DNA of 64,000 nucleotides from positions 62,001 to 126,000 of the forward strand of contig NZ_JAKCFB010000009.1 in the NCBI RefSeq assembly GCF_024198235.1, read 5' to 3'. The first letter of the stretch is position 1; every line of letters begins with the position of its first letter. The stretch is from Myxococcus dinghuensis. GTDB taxonomy: Bacteria; Myxococcota; Myxococcia; Myxococcales; Myxococcaceae. A model generated the notes under the pieces. The model was not told the DNA's origin and ran no database searches. It saw only the letters and a list, made by a program, of their open reading frames with translations. Below, one piece after another: positions 18,069 through 26,788 of the stretch. Made by a program: the position numbers and the translations under genes.

Positions 18069-19823
18069 TCAGCGCCCCCGGTTCATGAGGCGCGTCGCCT
18101 GCTCCTCCGCCGCGCCCTCCCGTGGCTTCGCCATCAGCTCGGTCTTCGCCAACTGCGCTGGCGTCATCTCGCCCGACAGCAGCGCCTGGACCTCCTCCAG
18201 CGTCGGGTCCTCCAACTGCGCCAGGGCCCGCTCCCGGGCCCACTGCTCCTCGAAGTTCACGCGCAGCCAGCTCCCGAGCTCCACGTCGGGCAGCGCCTTG
18301 CGAACCGTCGCGAGCGCCTGTTCGAAAGCCCTCGCATCCGCGTACCGCTTCGCCGGCTCCGCGTGCAGCGCCGTGTTCAACACCTCCCGCAGCCTCCGCT
18401 GCGTGGGGGACGCCTGGGGGCCCTCCCATTCCGCGGCGTGGCGCGACGCCTGCGCGTCCCCTGGCAGCTCGCCGAAGAGCAGCTCGTGCAGCACGCACCC
18501 CAGCGCATACAGGTCGCCGGACACGGTCGCATCCGCGCCCTCCTGCCGTTCGGGTGGCATGTACGCCATCTTCCCAATCACGGCCCCGTCCTGTGTCAGT
18601 CGACTCACGGTGGGCACGGACGCCGTCGCCGCCATGGGCTCCTGCGGGCGCCCGACCCCGTGGGCGATTCCGAAGTCCACGACCTTCACCACGCCGTCGA
18701 ACGTCACCACCAGGTTGTCCGAGCTGATGTCCCGGTGGATGACGCCCCGCTCGTGTGCGTACGCCAGCCCCCGCAAGGCCTGCATGCACGCCTCCAGCGC
18801 CACCTCGAGCGGCACCGCCCCTCCTCGCCGGAGTCGCCGCGAGAGCTTCAGCGTGTTCACTCCGCTCAGGTACTCCATGACGATGAACCACGCCCCGTCG
18901 ACCTGCCCCAGGTCATGCACCGAGACGACGTTCGGATGGTGGAGCCGCGCGGCCGTCCGCGCCTCGCCGATGAAGCGGTGAAGCCGCACCGCCGGGTCCT
19001 CGCTGTCCTCGTCCACCATCCGCTTGAGCACCACGAGCCGATGGAAGCCCGCGCGCCCCGTCCTCACCGCCAGCCACACCTCGCCCATGCCCCCCCGCCC
19101 CAGCCGCGCGAGCCGGCGGTAGCGATGGATTCCCGTCCCCAGGTCGGCGCCCCTCAGCGAGCGGGCCGTGAGGATGGCCAGCGCGGTGGACGCCAGCAGC
19201 AGGAACGGCAGTCCCATCATGGCGAAGAGCGGCGGCCCCGATATCCAGCCCGTGTCCACCGCCAGCTCTCGTCCCAGCACCACCAGCGCGCACAGCGCGG
19301 CCACCAACACCGCGGCGGCCATGGCCCCCCGGCGTTTCAACAGGCGCGCCGCCTCCGCCGCCCACGTGCCCACGACGCCCACCGCCAGCAGCCAGAACAT
19401 CGGCAACCCCAGGCCCACCGTCGCGCGGGTCAGCTCCTCCGCGGTCACCTGGGGCCCCTGTCGGGCCGAAAGCACCGACACGAGGATGTCGACGATGCGC
19501 ATCGCCCCGAGCGCCACCGTCACGCCCAGGAGCACCTTCCGCCAACGCGTCAGCGGCAGGTCCAGCAGGGCCCACAGGACGCGCAGCAGGGTGTAGGGCA
19601 GGGGAATCGAGGTCAGCGCCCCCAACACCAGCCAGGGTCGCGTGTCCGCGAACACCCCGCTGGCCTCCCGACTCGACACGCCCACCGAGAAGCTCAGCGC
19701 GGCGAACCCCAGGAAACTCGTGGCCAACCACAACTGGACCCGCTGGCTGCGCACCGCGGCCCACGTCGCGAAATGCACCACCGCGAGCACCAGGAAGGCT
19801 CCCGCCAGTGCCAGATGCAGCAT
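18069..19823 (-). CDS. Membrane-anchored Ser/Thr protein kinase with multi-pass N-terminal sensor
   Basis: From ATG 19823, 584 residues; a GTG at 19838 right after CAGGGG is an equally good start. Residues 1-225 contain about seven hydrophobic segments, the layout of a 7TM sensor. The Hanks-type kinase follows: Gly loop GRGGMGEVW (242-250), Lys267 in VVLKRM, HRDISSDN (363-370) and DFGIA (383-387), then MAYMPPE. All catalytic residues are present. The C-terminal 80 residues are charged and helical. Here the kinase is C-terminal to the membrane part, opposite to PknB-type kinases. It is divergent from the Cys-rich peptide operon. Confidence 0.93.
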   Translation of the reverse strand: MLHLALAGAFLVLAVVHFATWAAVRSQRVQLWLATSFLGFAALSFSVGVSSREASGVFADTRPWLVLGALTSIPLPYTLLRVLWALLDLPLTRWRKVLLGVTVALGAMRIVDILVSVLSARQGPQVTAEELTRATVGLGLPMFWLLAVGVVGTWAAEAARLLKRRGAMAAAVLVAALCALVVLGRELAVDTGWISGPPLFAMMGLPFLLLASTALAILTARSLRGADLGTGIHRYRRLARLGRGGMGEVWLAVRTGRAGFHRLVVLKRMVDEDSEDPAVRLHRFIGEARTAARLHHPNVVSVHDLGQVDGAWFIVMEYLSGVNTLKLSRRLRRGGAVPLEVALEACMQALRGLAYAHERGVIHRDISSDNLVVTFDGVVKVVDFGIAHGVGRPQEPMAATASVPTVSRLTQDGAVIGKMAYMPPERQEGADATVSGDLYALGCVLHELLFGELPGDAQASRHAAEWEGPQASPTQRRLREVLNTALHAEPAKRYADARAFEQALATVRKALPDVELGSWLRVNFEEQWARERALAQLEDPTLEEVQALLSGEMTPAQLAKTELMAKPREGAAEEQATRLMNRGR

Positions 19824-20114
19824 CGTATAGGGCGTCACCCCCTGAAGCCTACCCAATACGAGGCGGCATCGCGAATGGCGGCATGCCCAGGGCTTGGTCT
19901 GTTCTGACCCGTGGGAGGGATTGGGAGGGAGGACGGCGAGCGTGTTTGCCGTCACGCTCTCGTCACGCCTGCTCGATAGCGTGGGTTCTGGCTGCACTCC
20001 CGACGAATGGAGCAGCGCCGTGCGCCTCCCTGCGCGCGCTGCTCTCCATCGTGGCAACTCCAGGGTGCGGTCGCAGTCCCATCACCCGACACATCGAAGC
20101 GAGAGAACTCAATC

Positions 20115-20342
20115 ATGAAGACGCGATTCTGGATGATGGTTGCCGTGGGCGTCGGTGTCCTCGGCGGTGTTGGCTCCGCGCTGGCCTTCCCCTCGGGGGC
20201 GGTCCAGCAGAGCGTGGTCGACACCACGCTGAATGCGCCCTGCCGTGAGTGCTGTGTGCCGTGTAATGGTTGGACCGCCTGCGGATGCGCGGTGGAGACC
20301 GAGTGTGGCTCGTGCTGTTGCTCCTGGGAAGGCTGCTGCTGA
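20115..20342 (+). CDS. Short exported peptide with 12 cysteines
   Basis: A 75-residue protein with a good signal peptide (MKTRFWMMVAVGVGVLGGVG, cut after SALA). The C-terminal 36 residues hold 12 cysteines, many adjacent (CRECC, CGC, GSCCC, EGCC), and two tryptophans. The pattern suggests a disulfide-knotted or metal-binding mini-protein, or a modified secreted peptide. GAGAG precedes the ATG. It is first in a tight operon of three genes (gaps 10 and 1 bases). No family recognised. Confidence 0.7.
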   Translation: MKTRFWMMVAVGVGVLGGVGSALAFPSGAVQQSVVDTTLNAPCRECCVPCNGWTACGCAVETECGSCCCSWEGCC

Positions 20343-20352
20343 GGTGCCGTCG

Positions 20353-20811
20353 ATGAATCGCATTCTCCTGTCCCTGATGCTGGTGTGCTGTGTGTGGGCC
20401 CGCCCCGCGTTCTCCGAGGAGCCCGCGCCAGCCTCCTCGGAGCCGCCTGCCGCGTGCTCGGGTGGCGGCAACGCTTCCACGAGCACCAAGAGCAAGGTGG
20501 GGTTCCGTGTCCTGTACGGAGACCTGGCGCCGCTGGTGCTGGGTGCCTCCGAGACGGCGCCGGTGAAGTGGCGCCGTCCGGAGTGGACCGCGCCGGTGTT
20601 CGCCGAGTTCAGCACGCAGCCTGACGGCTCGCTGCGAATCGCGGTGAGCATCGAAGCGGCGGGCGCGAAGAAGAAGGTGAAGGAGGCCACGCTCAAGGTC
20701 GGCGAGGCCATCGTGCTCGACCCGACCAAGGACGTGACGGCGGGATATTTTGGCGCCAACCCGTCCAGCCTGAAGATCGAGTTCACGGGGCCCCACAAGC
20801 CCAAATCCTGA
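20353..20811 (+). CDS. Exported protein of unknown function in the Cys-rich peptide operon
   Basis: A 152-residue protein with a signal peptide (MNRILLSLMLVCCVWARPAF, cut near FSEEP). The mature part starts with an acidic Ala/Pro/Ser linker, then a beta-rich domain (VGFRVLYGDLAPLVLG, APVFAEFSTQPDGSLRIAV, IVLDPTKDVTAGYFG). No known family. It starts 10 bases after the Cys-rich peptide and ends one base before the next gene, so translation is probably coupled. Confidence 0.7.
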   Translation: MNRILLSLMLVCCVWARPAFSEEPAPASSEPPAACSGGGNASTSTKSKVGFRVLYGDLAPLVLGASETAPVKWRRPEWTAPVFAEFSTQPDGSLRIAVSIEAAGAKKKVKEATLKVGEAIVLDPTKDVTAGYFGANPSSLKIEFTGPHKPKS

Positions 20812-20812
20812 G

Positions 20813-21580
20813 ATGCCTGAGCCCAAGCCAGACACTTCATCGCATCCTGTCCGCATCGTCGGCGGCGCCGCCTTCTTCCTGGGCGGCGCCGTCGTGTTTG
20901 CCTTGATGACCGCGCTCGGCCACCCGACGAGCCCGGTCGACGAGGCCGGACGCGCCGTGGACACGCCCTCGCTGCCCCCTGCCTGTCCTCCGCTCACGAC
21001 CCCTACCCGCGGCGAGGAGGAGGTGTGGCGGCAACGGGCGCTCGCGGCCGAGCAACGACTGGCCGCCGAACAGGCCGCCCGTCAGCGCTTGGAGCAGAGT
21101 CTGGGGGCGATGACGGAGCCCCCTCCACCACCTCCCGTGGCGAAGCGAAGGCGCTTCATCCGTGAGGAGACCGATCCGGAGATTCTCGAAGCCGCCAAGG
21201 AGCGGCTCTCCTTTCCCTCGGGCCTCGAGGAGAAGTTCACGCCCGAGGGCTTCCGGCGAATCGTCGAGGATTCCCTGCGGGAGTGTGACCTGGGCCTGTC
21301 ACTGCGCGAGCTCGACTGTTCGGAGTTCCCTTGTGTGGCCTGGGCCTCCAGCGGCAACGCGCCACCGAAGAACCTCCACCTCCAGGGCTGTCCCGTCTGG
21401 GCGGAGCAATTCCAGGACGCCCTTTCGATGGTGACGAGCAAGGGGAACGCGGACGGAGGGACGGAGAATCTCCTGGTGTTCTGGGCGCTGCCCCCCGGTC
21501 AACGCGAGCGGCGGATCGCGGCGGTCCGACAGGATGACCGCGTCCAGTCCATGTACGACACATATGTGCCGTCCCCCTGA
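20813..21580 (+). CDS. Single-pass membrane protein with coiled-coil stalk
   Basis: A 255-residue protein: 14 polar residues, one membrane segment (IVGGAAFFLGGAVVFALMTA), a Pro-rich stretch, a coiled coil (EEEVWRQRALAAEQRLAAEQ and on to about 95), a run of six prolines, and a C-terminal domain with four cysteines (LRECDLG, LDCSEFPCVAW, LQGCPVW). The topology predicts the domain outside the cytoplasm. It is last in the operon and has a truncated copy exactly 1000 bases downstream. Function unknown. Confidence 0.72.
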   Translation: MPEPKPDTSSHPVRIVGGAAFFLGGAVVFALMTALGHPTSPVDEAGRAVDTPSLPPACPPLTTPTRGEEEVWRQRALAAEQRLAAEQAARQRLEQSLGAMTEPPPPPPVAKRRRFIREETDPEILEAAKERLSFPSGLEEKFTPEGFRRIVEDSLRECDLGLSLRELDCSEFPCVAWASSGNAPPKNLHLQGCPVWAEQFQDALSMVTSKGNADGGTENLLVFWALPPGQRERRIAAVRQDDRVQSMYDTYVPSP

Positions 21581-21588
21581 GTCACGAC

Positions 21589-21615
21589 CGGAGGGCCGCG
21601 CCGGCGCGGCCTCCG
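21589..21615. terminator. GC-rich hairpin after the Cys-rich peptide operon
   Basis: CGGAGGGCCGCGCC pairs with GGCGCGGCCTCCG with one bulged G, nine bases after the stop. No T-run, so terminator status is inferred. Confidence 0.6.
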
Positions 21616-21780
21616 TCCTGCTCGTGGGGCGCGCGCCCCGAGCGTGGGGCGCACACAGGGCTTCGCGAAGGCGGGGCAGACGACCGCGCGATGAGTCGCC
21701 ACGCGGTCGAGGCCGAAGCCTCGTGCCGGACGAAGCACTCCCGTCGCCAGAGAGACGAGTTCCCACGTTCAATCGCGCGG

Positions 21781-22109
21781 GTTCACGGGGCCCAGCCAGC
21801 CCGTGACCCGGGATGCCTGAATCCAGGCCCTCCGCTTCGTGGCATCCTGTCGGCATGACGGACGGCGCCGTCGCACGCAGGGCCACGGCGAAGCCGCCTG
21901 ATGGCCCGGGGGCGCTCGTCGAGGCCCCCCCCGACGTCACCCCGCGTGTCCTCCCCTCATGGCGCCCCCCGCCCCGAGAAGGGCAGGGCGCGCTCGTGGC
22001 TGCACAGGCGGTCCGTCAGCGCCTGGAGCAGAACCTCGGGGCGATGACGCATCCTCCGCCCCTGTCCCCCTGCGTCGCGGTCGACGGCGCGGCTCGACGT
22101 GTCACCTGA
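21781..22109 (+). pseudogene. Truncated copy of the membrane coiled-coil gene
   Basis: From 21781 the sequence repeats that at 20781 with a constant 1000-base offset: both have GTTCACGGGGCCC and then, 32 bases later, ATGCCTGA followed by GCATCCTGTC. After a net loss of 66 bases the match resumes at CGTCAGCGC (22014; original 21080) through the coiled-coil sequence RQRLEQNLGAMT. The frame is still open for 98 residues but the membrane segment is destroyed and the C-terminal domain is absent, so function is unlikely. Similarity may begin further upstream near 21690. The end overlaps the convergent protease stop. Confidence 0.8.
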
Positions 22110-25100
22110 TGTACGGGCGGATGGTGAAGGTCTGGCTGGGGGAGGCGGTGCAGTTCCCCGCCAGGTCGCACGCCCTCACGAACCAGGTGTGTTCGTCGAA
22201 CTCCAGGAACTCCTCCAGGTAGAGCACTGAGTTCGCGTCGGGGACCTCGTACTGCCGGTCGTCGATGACCACCGTGTACTGGACGTAATGCTGGTCGTCG
22301 TAGGAGTGGATCCACTCGAAGATGTAGAGCGGGTTCTCCCACATGATTTCCCCTGGAGCCGGCGCCATGAGGAAGGGCGCTGTCGGCGCCTCCAGGTCCA
22401 CGACGAAGGACGCCCAGCCGCTGCTCGTGCACTGCGCGCTGGCATCGCAGGCGGTGACCCGCCAGGAGCGGGCGCCCGCGGCGACGTCCGTCGTGGGCGT
22501 GTACCGCGTCACCGTGCCCGCGAGCGACACCGACGCGCCTCCGCTCCACTCGAGGACATACGCCGTGATTCCCACGTCGTCCTGGGCCGGGGCCCAGGAG
22601 AACTCGGGCCGAGCGGTCCCGACGTAGACGCCCCCCGTGGGCGACAGGGGCACCGGGGCGGTGGGCTGCGTCCCGACGGCCTCGAACGAGCGTGTCGGTG
22701 TCGTCCGGCAGCGGTCGAAGCGGTCACACGCGGTGATGCTCACGGTGTGGATGCCCGGTGACAGGTTGGCCGCGGGGACGTAGGAGGTGACGCCCCCTCC
22801 CAGGAGGATGGCGGCGCCGCCATCGACACGAAGCTGTTGGGACGTGACACCCGTGGCGTCCTGCGGGGCCTGCCAGGAGAACGTCGGCCGGGCCACGGTG
22901 AGGGTGCCCTCCTCGGGGGCCAGCACCGCGAACGGGAGCGGCGGCTGCGTATCCACCGTGAAGGTGCGGGCGCCGGTGGTCGAACAGTTGCCCGCGGGGT
23001 CGCAGCCCTGGACCGTCCAGGCGTGGAGGCCGTCCGTCAGGCCCGTGGCCGCCGTATAGGACGTCGAGGGGCCGGTCGAGACGGAGAGGCCCGCGTCGAT
23101 GCTGATTCGATACGAGACGAAGTTCGTGTCCGTGGACGCGGACCACGTGAACGTCGGCTGCGCCGTGCCGATGGGGGCGGCATGCGCCGGGCTCGATTGC
23201 GCCGGGTAGGTGGGGGCGATGGAGTCCACGTAGAACGTCCGGCTGGAGGAGGAGGTGCAGTTCAGGTGCGTGTCGCACGCCACCGCGCGCCACGTGTGCA
23301 TCCCCTCGCTCAGGACCGTGGGCCAGTTGTAGCCCGCGGCGCCGCCGATGTTGCCGGTGCTGACGCCATCCATGACGACCTGGTAGCTGGAGATGCCACT
23401 GGCGTCCGAGGCGTGTTCCCAGCGCAGCGCGGGACGCGTGTCGGCCACGTACTGATAGGACGCGGGCACGGTGAGCACGGGCGCGGTGGGAGGAACCCGG
23501 TCGAGCACGAAGGAGGGCTCGTGCGTGGAGTTGCGCCAGTTGCCATAGACGTCCACCGCGCGCACGTACCAGCGATGGGTGCCGTCGCTCACGTTCATGA
23601 GGCTCAGCGCGGTGCCACTGGTCCGGGCGTAGAAGACGCCGTCCAGGAACACGTCGTAGTTCACGTAGGCGTCCGGGGCCGCCTGCCACGCGAGGTAGGG
23701 CGTCGAGTTGAGGCGCGCGGTGTGCGCCGGGCTCACGACGTCGAAGACCGGAGGCGGGGTCTGCTCCCCGAAGGAGAGCGCGCAGTCGGCGGCGAGCTTC
23801 GCGTTGATGATGCCGGGGAAGCGCATCAGCCCGTTGAGCTGGGGCGCGGACGTGTAGCCGAAGCACGACTGGTAGACGTACGGCGTGGCCTGCGGCCTCA
23901 AGCTCTTGATGAGGCTGGCGACACCGCTGACGAGCGGGGTGGCCGCGGAGGTCCCGCTGAAGGCGGCGAACTGGTTGCCGGGGAGGAGGGAGACCAGGTC
24001 GCTGCCGCCGCCTGGAAAGGCATCACTGCCGAACGCCGCGGAGTCCACGGACACCGCGCCGAAGTTGGAGGCGTGGACGGTGCCATTGGCCTCCGTGAAG
24101 AAGTGGGAGCGGTTGAAGTTGTCGTCCGCCGCGGCCACCGTCCACAGGTTGTAGAGCGTCATGCCGGCGGGGGAGACCTGACAGGAGGCGTTTCCGCAGT
24201 CCAGGTTGAGGTTCTCGTTCCCCGCCGCCGCGATGAACTGGATGTCGCGCTCCCCCGCGCGACGGATGGCCGCGTAGAGCGGGTCGTTGTCGTTGTTCTG
24301 GAAGCTGCCCACCCGGCCCCCGGAATAGTTGATGATGTGCGCGCCGTTGCGGGTCGCGTAGTCGATGGCGTTGAGGGTCTGGTAGCCGCCGAAGCTCCGC
24401 TCGGGGTCCGACGCCAGGGAGACGTTCAAGGCCAAAAGCCGCGCGGCCCAGTTCACGCCCGACATGCCCCACCCGTTGCCAGCGCGCGCGCCGATGAGCC
24501 CCGCGACCGCCGTCCCATGCGTGCGCGCCGTTTCCGGGGGCAGGCAGCTCGTGTCGTTCCAGGTATTCGAGAACGAACACGCGCCGACGAACTCCGGCAT
24601 GTCCGCGTGCCCCAGGTCGACTTGCGTGTCCACCACGGCGACCGTGGAGAAGTAGAACTGGCCCCGGCCGTGCGCCGCGAGCGTCACCTCCCAGGCTTCG
24701 TCGGCGTCGATGTCGTAGTCGTAGGGGCTGCCGGTGATGCTGGTGCGCTGACCGACGTTGTAGAGGTACCACTGGTTCAGTGGCCAGGGCGCGCTCGTCG
24801 ACAGGTAGGGGTCGTTCCAGACGACGGCCGCGTCCTGCGGTTCGTCCGGGACGTAGACGATGTCCTCATGGACGTCCTGGAGCAGCCCGCGGACCGCCGT
24901 CGGCGCGAGCGTCTGGGGCAGTTCGAAGAAGTGCCAGCCATAGAAGAGCTCATGCCATGCGACGGCGCCCAGCGCGCGCTGGACACGCTCTCGCTGACCC
25001 TCGAGGTCGTCTTCCGGGAGGCGGATGAGCGCCATGCGTGAAGGGCGCTCACGCTGCGACACGCGCAGCTCCTTGCCTCGCTTCACGGGTTGCTGCACCT

Positions 25101-25356
25101 CGCCCTGGAACGGCTCGATCTTCGGATAGGCCCCCTCCAGCCCTGGCCCCGGAGCGGGCGCGGCCGAGGGCAGCACGGGCCCCAGTTCATGCGCCGGGAC
25201 GGGCGGCAGGGCTCGAAGCCAATCCGTGCTGGTGGCGCCGGGGGCCGCCAGCAACTGGTCTGCCTTCAGTGACTGTGCCTGGGCGGGCGCCGCGAACAGC
25301 GTGACGAACGCCCCGGCCCAAAGCGCCGGGGCGAGTCTTCGACGGACATCGTGCAT
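22102..25356 (-). CDS. Secreted subtilisin-like serine protease with six Ig-like repeats
   Basis: A 1084-residue protein with a signal peptide (cut near AQAQ, residue 28), a prodomain to about 175, and an S8 catalytic domain with the full triad: Asp243 in VVDTQVDLGH, His280 in RTHGTAVAG, Ser470 in SGTSAATP, and oxyanion Asn380 in AAAGN. From about 535 to the end come six repeats of about 90 residues, each with a spacing like TAPVLTVPA, a WxAxxD core and a closing ACD or GCD with a cysteine, resembling fibronectin/Big-type domains in myxobacterial exoproteins. It is expected to be exported, to be self-processed, and to degrade proteins in predation. GAGGGGAA precedes the ATG. Confidence 0.93.
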   Translation of the reverse strand: MHDVRRRLAPALWAGAFVTLFAAPAQAQSLKADQLLAAPGATSTDWLRALPPVPAHELGPVLPSAAPAPGPGLEGAYPKIEPFQGEVQQPVKRGKELRVSQRERPSRMALIRLPEDDLEGQRERVQRALGAVAWHELFYGWHFFELPQTLAPTAVRGLLQDVHEDIVYVPDEPQDAAVVWNDPYLSTSAPWPLNQWYLYNVGQRTSITGSPYDYDIDADEAWEVTLAAHGRGQFYFSTVAVVDTQVDLGHADMPEFVGACSFSNTWNDTSCLPPETARTHGTAVAGLIGARAGNGWGMSGVNWAARLLALNVSLASDPERSFGGYQTLNAIDYATRNGAHIINYSGGRVGSFQNNDNDPLYAAIRRAGERDIQFIAAAGNENLNLDCGNASCQVSPAGMTLYNLWTVAAADDNFNRSHFFTEANGTVHASNFGAVSVDSAAFGSDAFPGGGSDLVSLLPGNQFAAFSGTSAATPLVSGVASLIKSLRPQATPYVYQSCFGYTSAPQLNGLMRFPGIINAKLAADCALSFGEQTPPPVFDVVSPAHTARLNSTPYLAWQAAPDAYVNYDVFLDGVFYARTSGTALSLMNVSDGTHRWYVRAVDVYGNWRNSTHEPSFVLDRVPPTAPVLTVPASYQYVADTRPALRWEHASDASGISSYQVVMDGVSTGNIGGAAGYNWPTVLSEGMHTWRAVACDTHLNCTSSSSRTFYVDSIAPTYPAQSSPAHAAPIGTAQPTFTWSASTDTNFVSYRISIDAGLSVSTGPSTSYTAATGLTDGLHAWTVQGCDPAGNCSTTGARTFTVDTQPPLPFAVLAPEEGTLTVARPTFSWQAPQDATGVTSQQLRVDGGAAILLGGGVTSYVPAANLSPGIHTVSITACDRFDRCRTTPTRSFEAVGTQPTAPVPLSPTGGVYVGTARPEFSWAPAQDDVGITAYVLEWSGGASVSLAGTVTRYTPTTDVAAGARSWRVTACDASAQCTSSGWASFVVDLEAPTAPFLMAPAPGEIMWENPLYIFEWIHSYDDQHYVQYTVVIDDRQYEVPDANSVLYLEEFLEFDEHTWFVRACDLAGNCTASPSQTFTIRPYIR

Positions 25357-25373
25357 GGGTTCCCCTCGAGGAG

Positions 25374-25397
25374 TCGGCGGAGCTGGGGCTCCGCCGA
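25374..25397 (-). terminator. Hairpin between the SDR gene and the protease gene
   Basis: TCGGCGGAGC, loop TGGG, GCTCCGCCGA: a perfect 10-bp stem with a tetraloop. It lies 18 bases before the protease start and after the SDR gene on the same strand, so it could end SDR transcripts or sit in the protease leader. No T-run. Confidence 0.5.
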
Positions 25398-25509
25398 TGC
25401 TTTACGGAATCACGAGGAGAGCAGATTTCACGCGGGTGTGTCTGTGAAGCCCGGGGAGGAGCCTGACCCATCCCGCTCGACCCACCCTTGCTTCAGCCTG
25501 GCATCGCGC

Positions 25510-26205
25510 TCACCCGCGCTGGAGGTAGACGCCGGCGGACAGGCCCTGCTTGACCTTGCGACTCACCTCGTCGGCGAGCACCTCGTCCTGGCCCGCCTCG
25601 AGCGCGTCCAGGGTCACGCGCACGACCTCGGCGGGGTCCGACTTCGGCGAGGTGATCTTCTCCGCCATGTCGGTGTCCATGTAGCCGACGTGCAGGGCCA
25701 CCACCTGCGTCTGCTGGGCGCCCAGCTCCTTGCGCAGCCCGTTGGTCAGCGCCCAGGCCGCGGCCTTCGAGGCGCTGTAGCTGGACGAGCCCGGGAAGGC
25801 CACCCAACTGAGCACGGAGAGCACGTTGATGATGGCGCCACCCCCGTTCCTCGCCAGCACGGGCGCGAAGGCGCCGCTGGTCGCCAGGGGCCCCAGGTAG
25901 TTCGTCTCCAGCTCGGCGCGCGCGGCGGACACCGCGTCCGCGCCCAGGAGGCTCGCGCCCTTCAAGATGCCCGCGTTGTTGACGAGGAGCGACACGTCCC
26001 CCGCCTCGCGGACCAGCGCCTCCAACTGCTCGGGGCGGGTGACGTCCAGGCGCACCGGGACCACGCCGGGGAGCGTCACGCTCGAGGGCTCCCGAGCCGC
26101 CGCGTAGACCTTGCGAGCACCCCGCTCCAACAAGGCCTTCGCGAAGGCGAGCCCCAACCCGCGATTGGCACCGGTAACCAAAGCGACAGCATCCTTGACC
26201 TGCAT
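25510..26205 (-). CDS. Short-chain dehydrogenase/reductase
   Basis: A 231-residue classical SDR starting at ATG 26205. Visible motifs: cofactor loop TGANRGLG near residue 10, LDVT, LLVNNAG, a catalytic Ser in NVLSVLSW and the Tyr-Lys pair in SSSYSASKAA, followed by LHVGYMDTDM. The lack of Asp at the end of beta-2 and the basic GARKVYAAAREP suggest NADP(H). Substrate cannot be told. The upstream region holds a tandem ATATGATGGG repeat that may regulate it. Confidence 0.92.
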   Translation of the reverse strand: MQVKDAVALVTGANRGLGLAFAKALLERGARKVYAAAREPSSVTLPGVVPVRLDVTRPEQLEALVREAGDVSLLVNNAGILKGASLLGADAVSAARAELETNYLGPLATSGAFAPVLARNGGGAIINVLSVLSWVAFPGSSSYSASKAAAWALTNGLRKELGAQQTQVVALHVGYMDTDMAEKITSPKSDPAEVVRVTLDALEAGQDEVLADEVSRKVKQGLSAGVYLQRG

Positions 26206-26305
26206 GACTCGACTCCCGCGTGACGAGGCGGACGGAGAACGGCCCGGACAATCCCTGTGGCACGTCATGGCGGGTGGGTCGGGCCGCGAGCACCCATCCT
26301 CCATG

Positions 26306-26329
26306 ATATGATGGGTATAATATGATGGG
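26306..26329. promoter_or_regulatory. Tandem ATATGATGGG direct repeat with embedded TATAAT
   Basis: Two exact copies of ATATGATGGG (26306-26315 and 26320-26329) are separated by TATA; the join makes TATAAT on the plus strand. It is an AT-rich island about 100 bases before the SDR start. It could be a regulator site, a promoter, or both. Confidence 0.55.
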
Positions 26330-26389
26330 CCGTGGGTCGCAGGAGAAAGTGGTCCACGGGAGGAACCTGGCCGCCGTGCGCCGGCTGGG

Positions 26390-26788
26390 TCAGCCTGGCG
26401 AGAGGCCCTCGGCATCGGGCTTGGGGCGCCGCGCCACGACGGGTGGGGTTCCGCCGAGCCAGTCCCACTTCTCGCCATTCCAGAGCTGCTCGCGCCAGCC
26501 CAGCGTGCCGGCGGCTTCACGCGCCCTGTCTCCATGGGGGATGAGCGCCCAGCCCACCCGGGACTGCTTGCACTCTCCGCTCTTGAACTTCAGCAGCCGG
26601 CGCTGGCCACACGCCTCGTCGCGCTCCGCGTCCCAGAGGGGCTGGTTCTTCGTCCCTGCGCCCTGGTAGTCCACGCCGTGCCACTCACACCAGGCGAACA
26701 CGTCCTTGAGGCGGACGAGCTTGCCGCTCCTCGAGAGTGAGAGCTCGGTGACGGCCGCCACGAGGAGATCAGCGGTGATGACGCGCAT
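26390..26788 (-). CDS. Small cytoplasmic protein of unknown function
   Basis: A 132-residue protein from ATG 26788. It starts MRVITADLLVAAVTELSLSR and has a Trp-rich middle and end (FAWCEWHGVDYQG, LGWREQLWNGEKWDWLGG) with cysteines in EACGQR and GECKQ. No signal peptide or membrane segment. No family recognised. It is divergent from the secreted repeat protein, and the region between carries three TGTCATGG sites. Confidence 0.6.
   Translation of the reverse strand: MRVITADLLVAAVTELSLSRSGKLVRLKDVFAWCEWHGVDYQGAGTKNQPLWDAERDEACGQRRLLKFKSGECKQSRVGWALIPHGDRAREAAGTLGWREQLWNGEKWDWLGGTPPVVARRPKPDAEGLSPG

Noticed and set aside
17367-19907. 846-residue open frame on the plus strand
   Set aside because: Antisense shadow of the Ser/Thr kinase and DUF2442/DUF4375 genes.
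22837-25041. 734-residue open frame on the plus strand
   Set aside because: Antisense shadow of the subtilase, which has the complete catalytic triad on the other strand.
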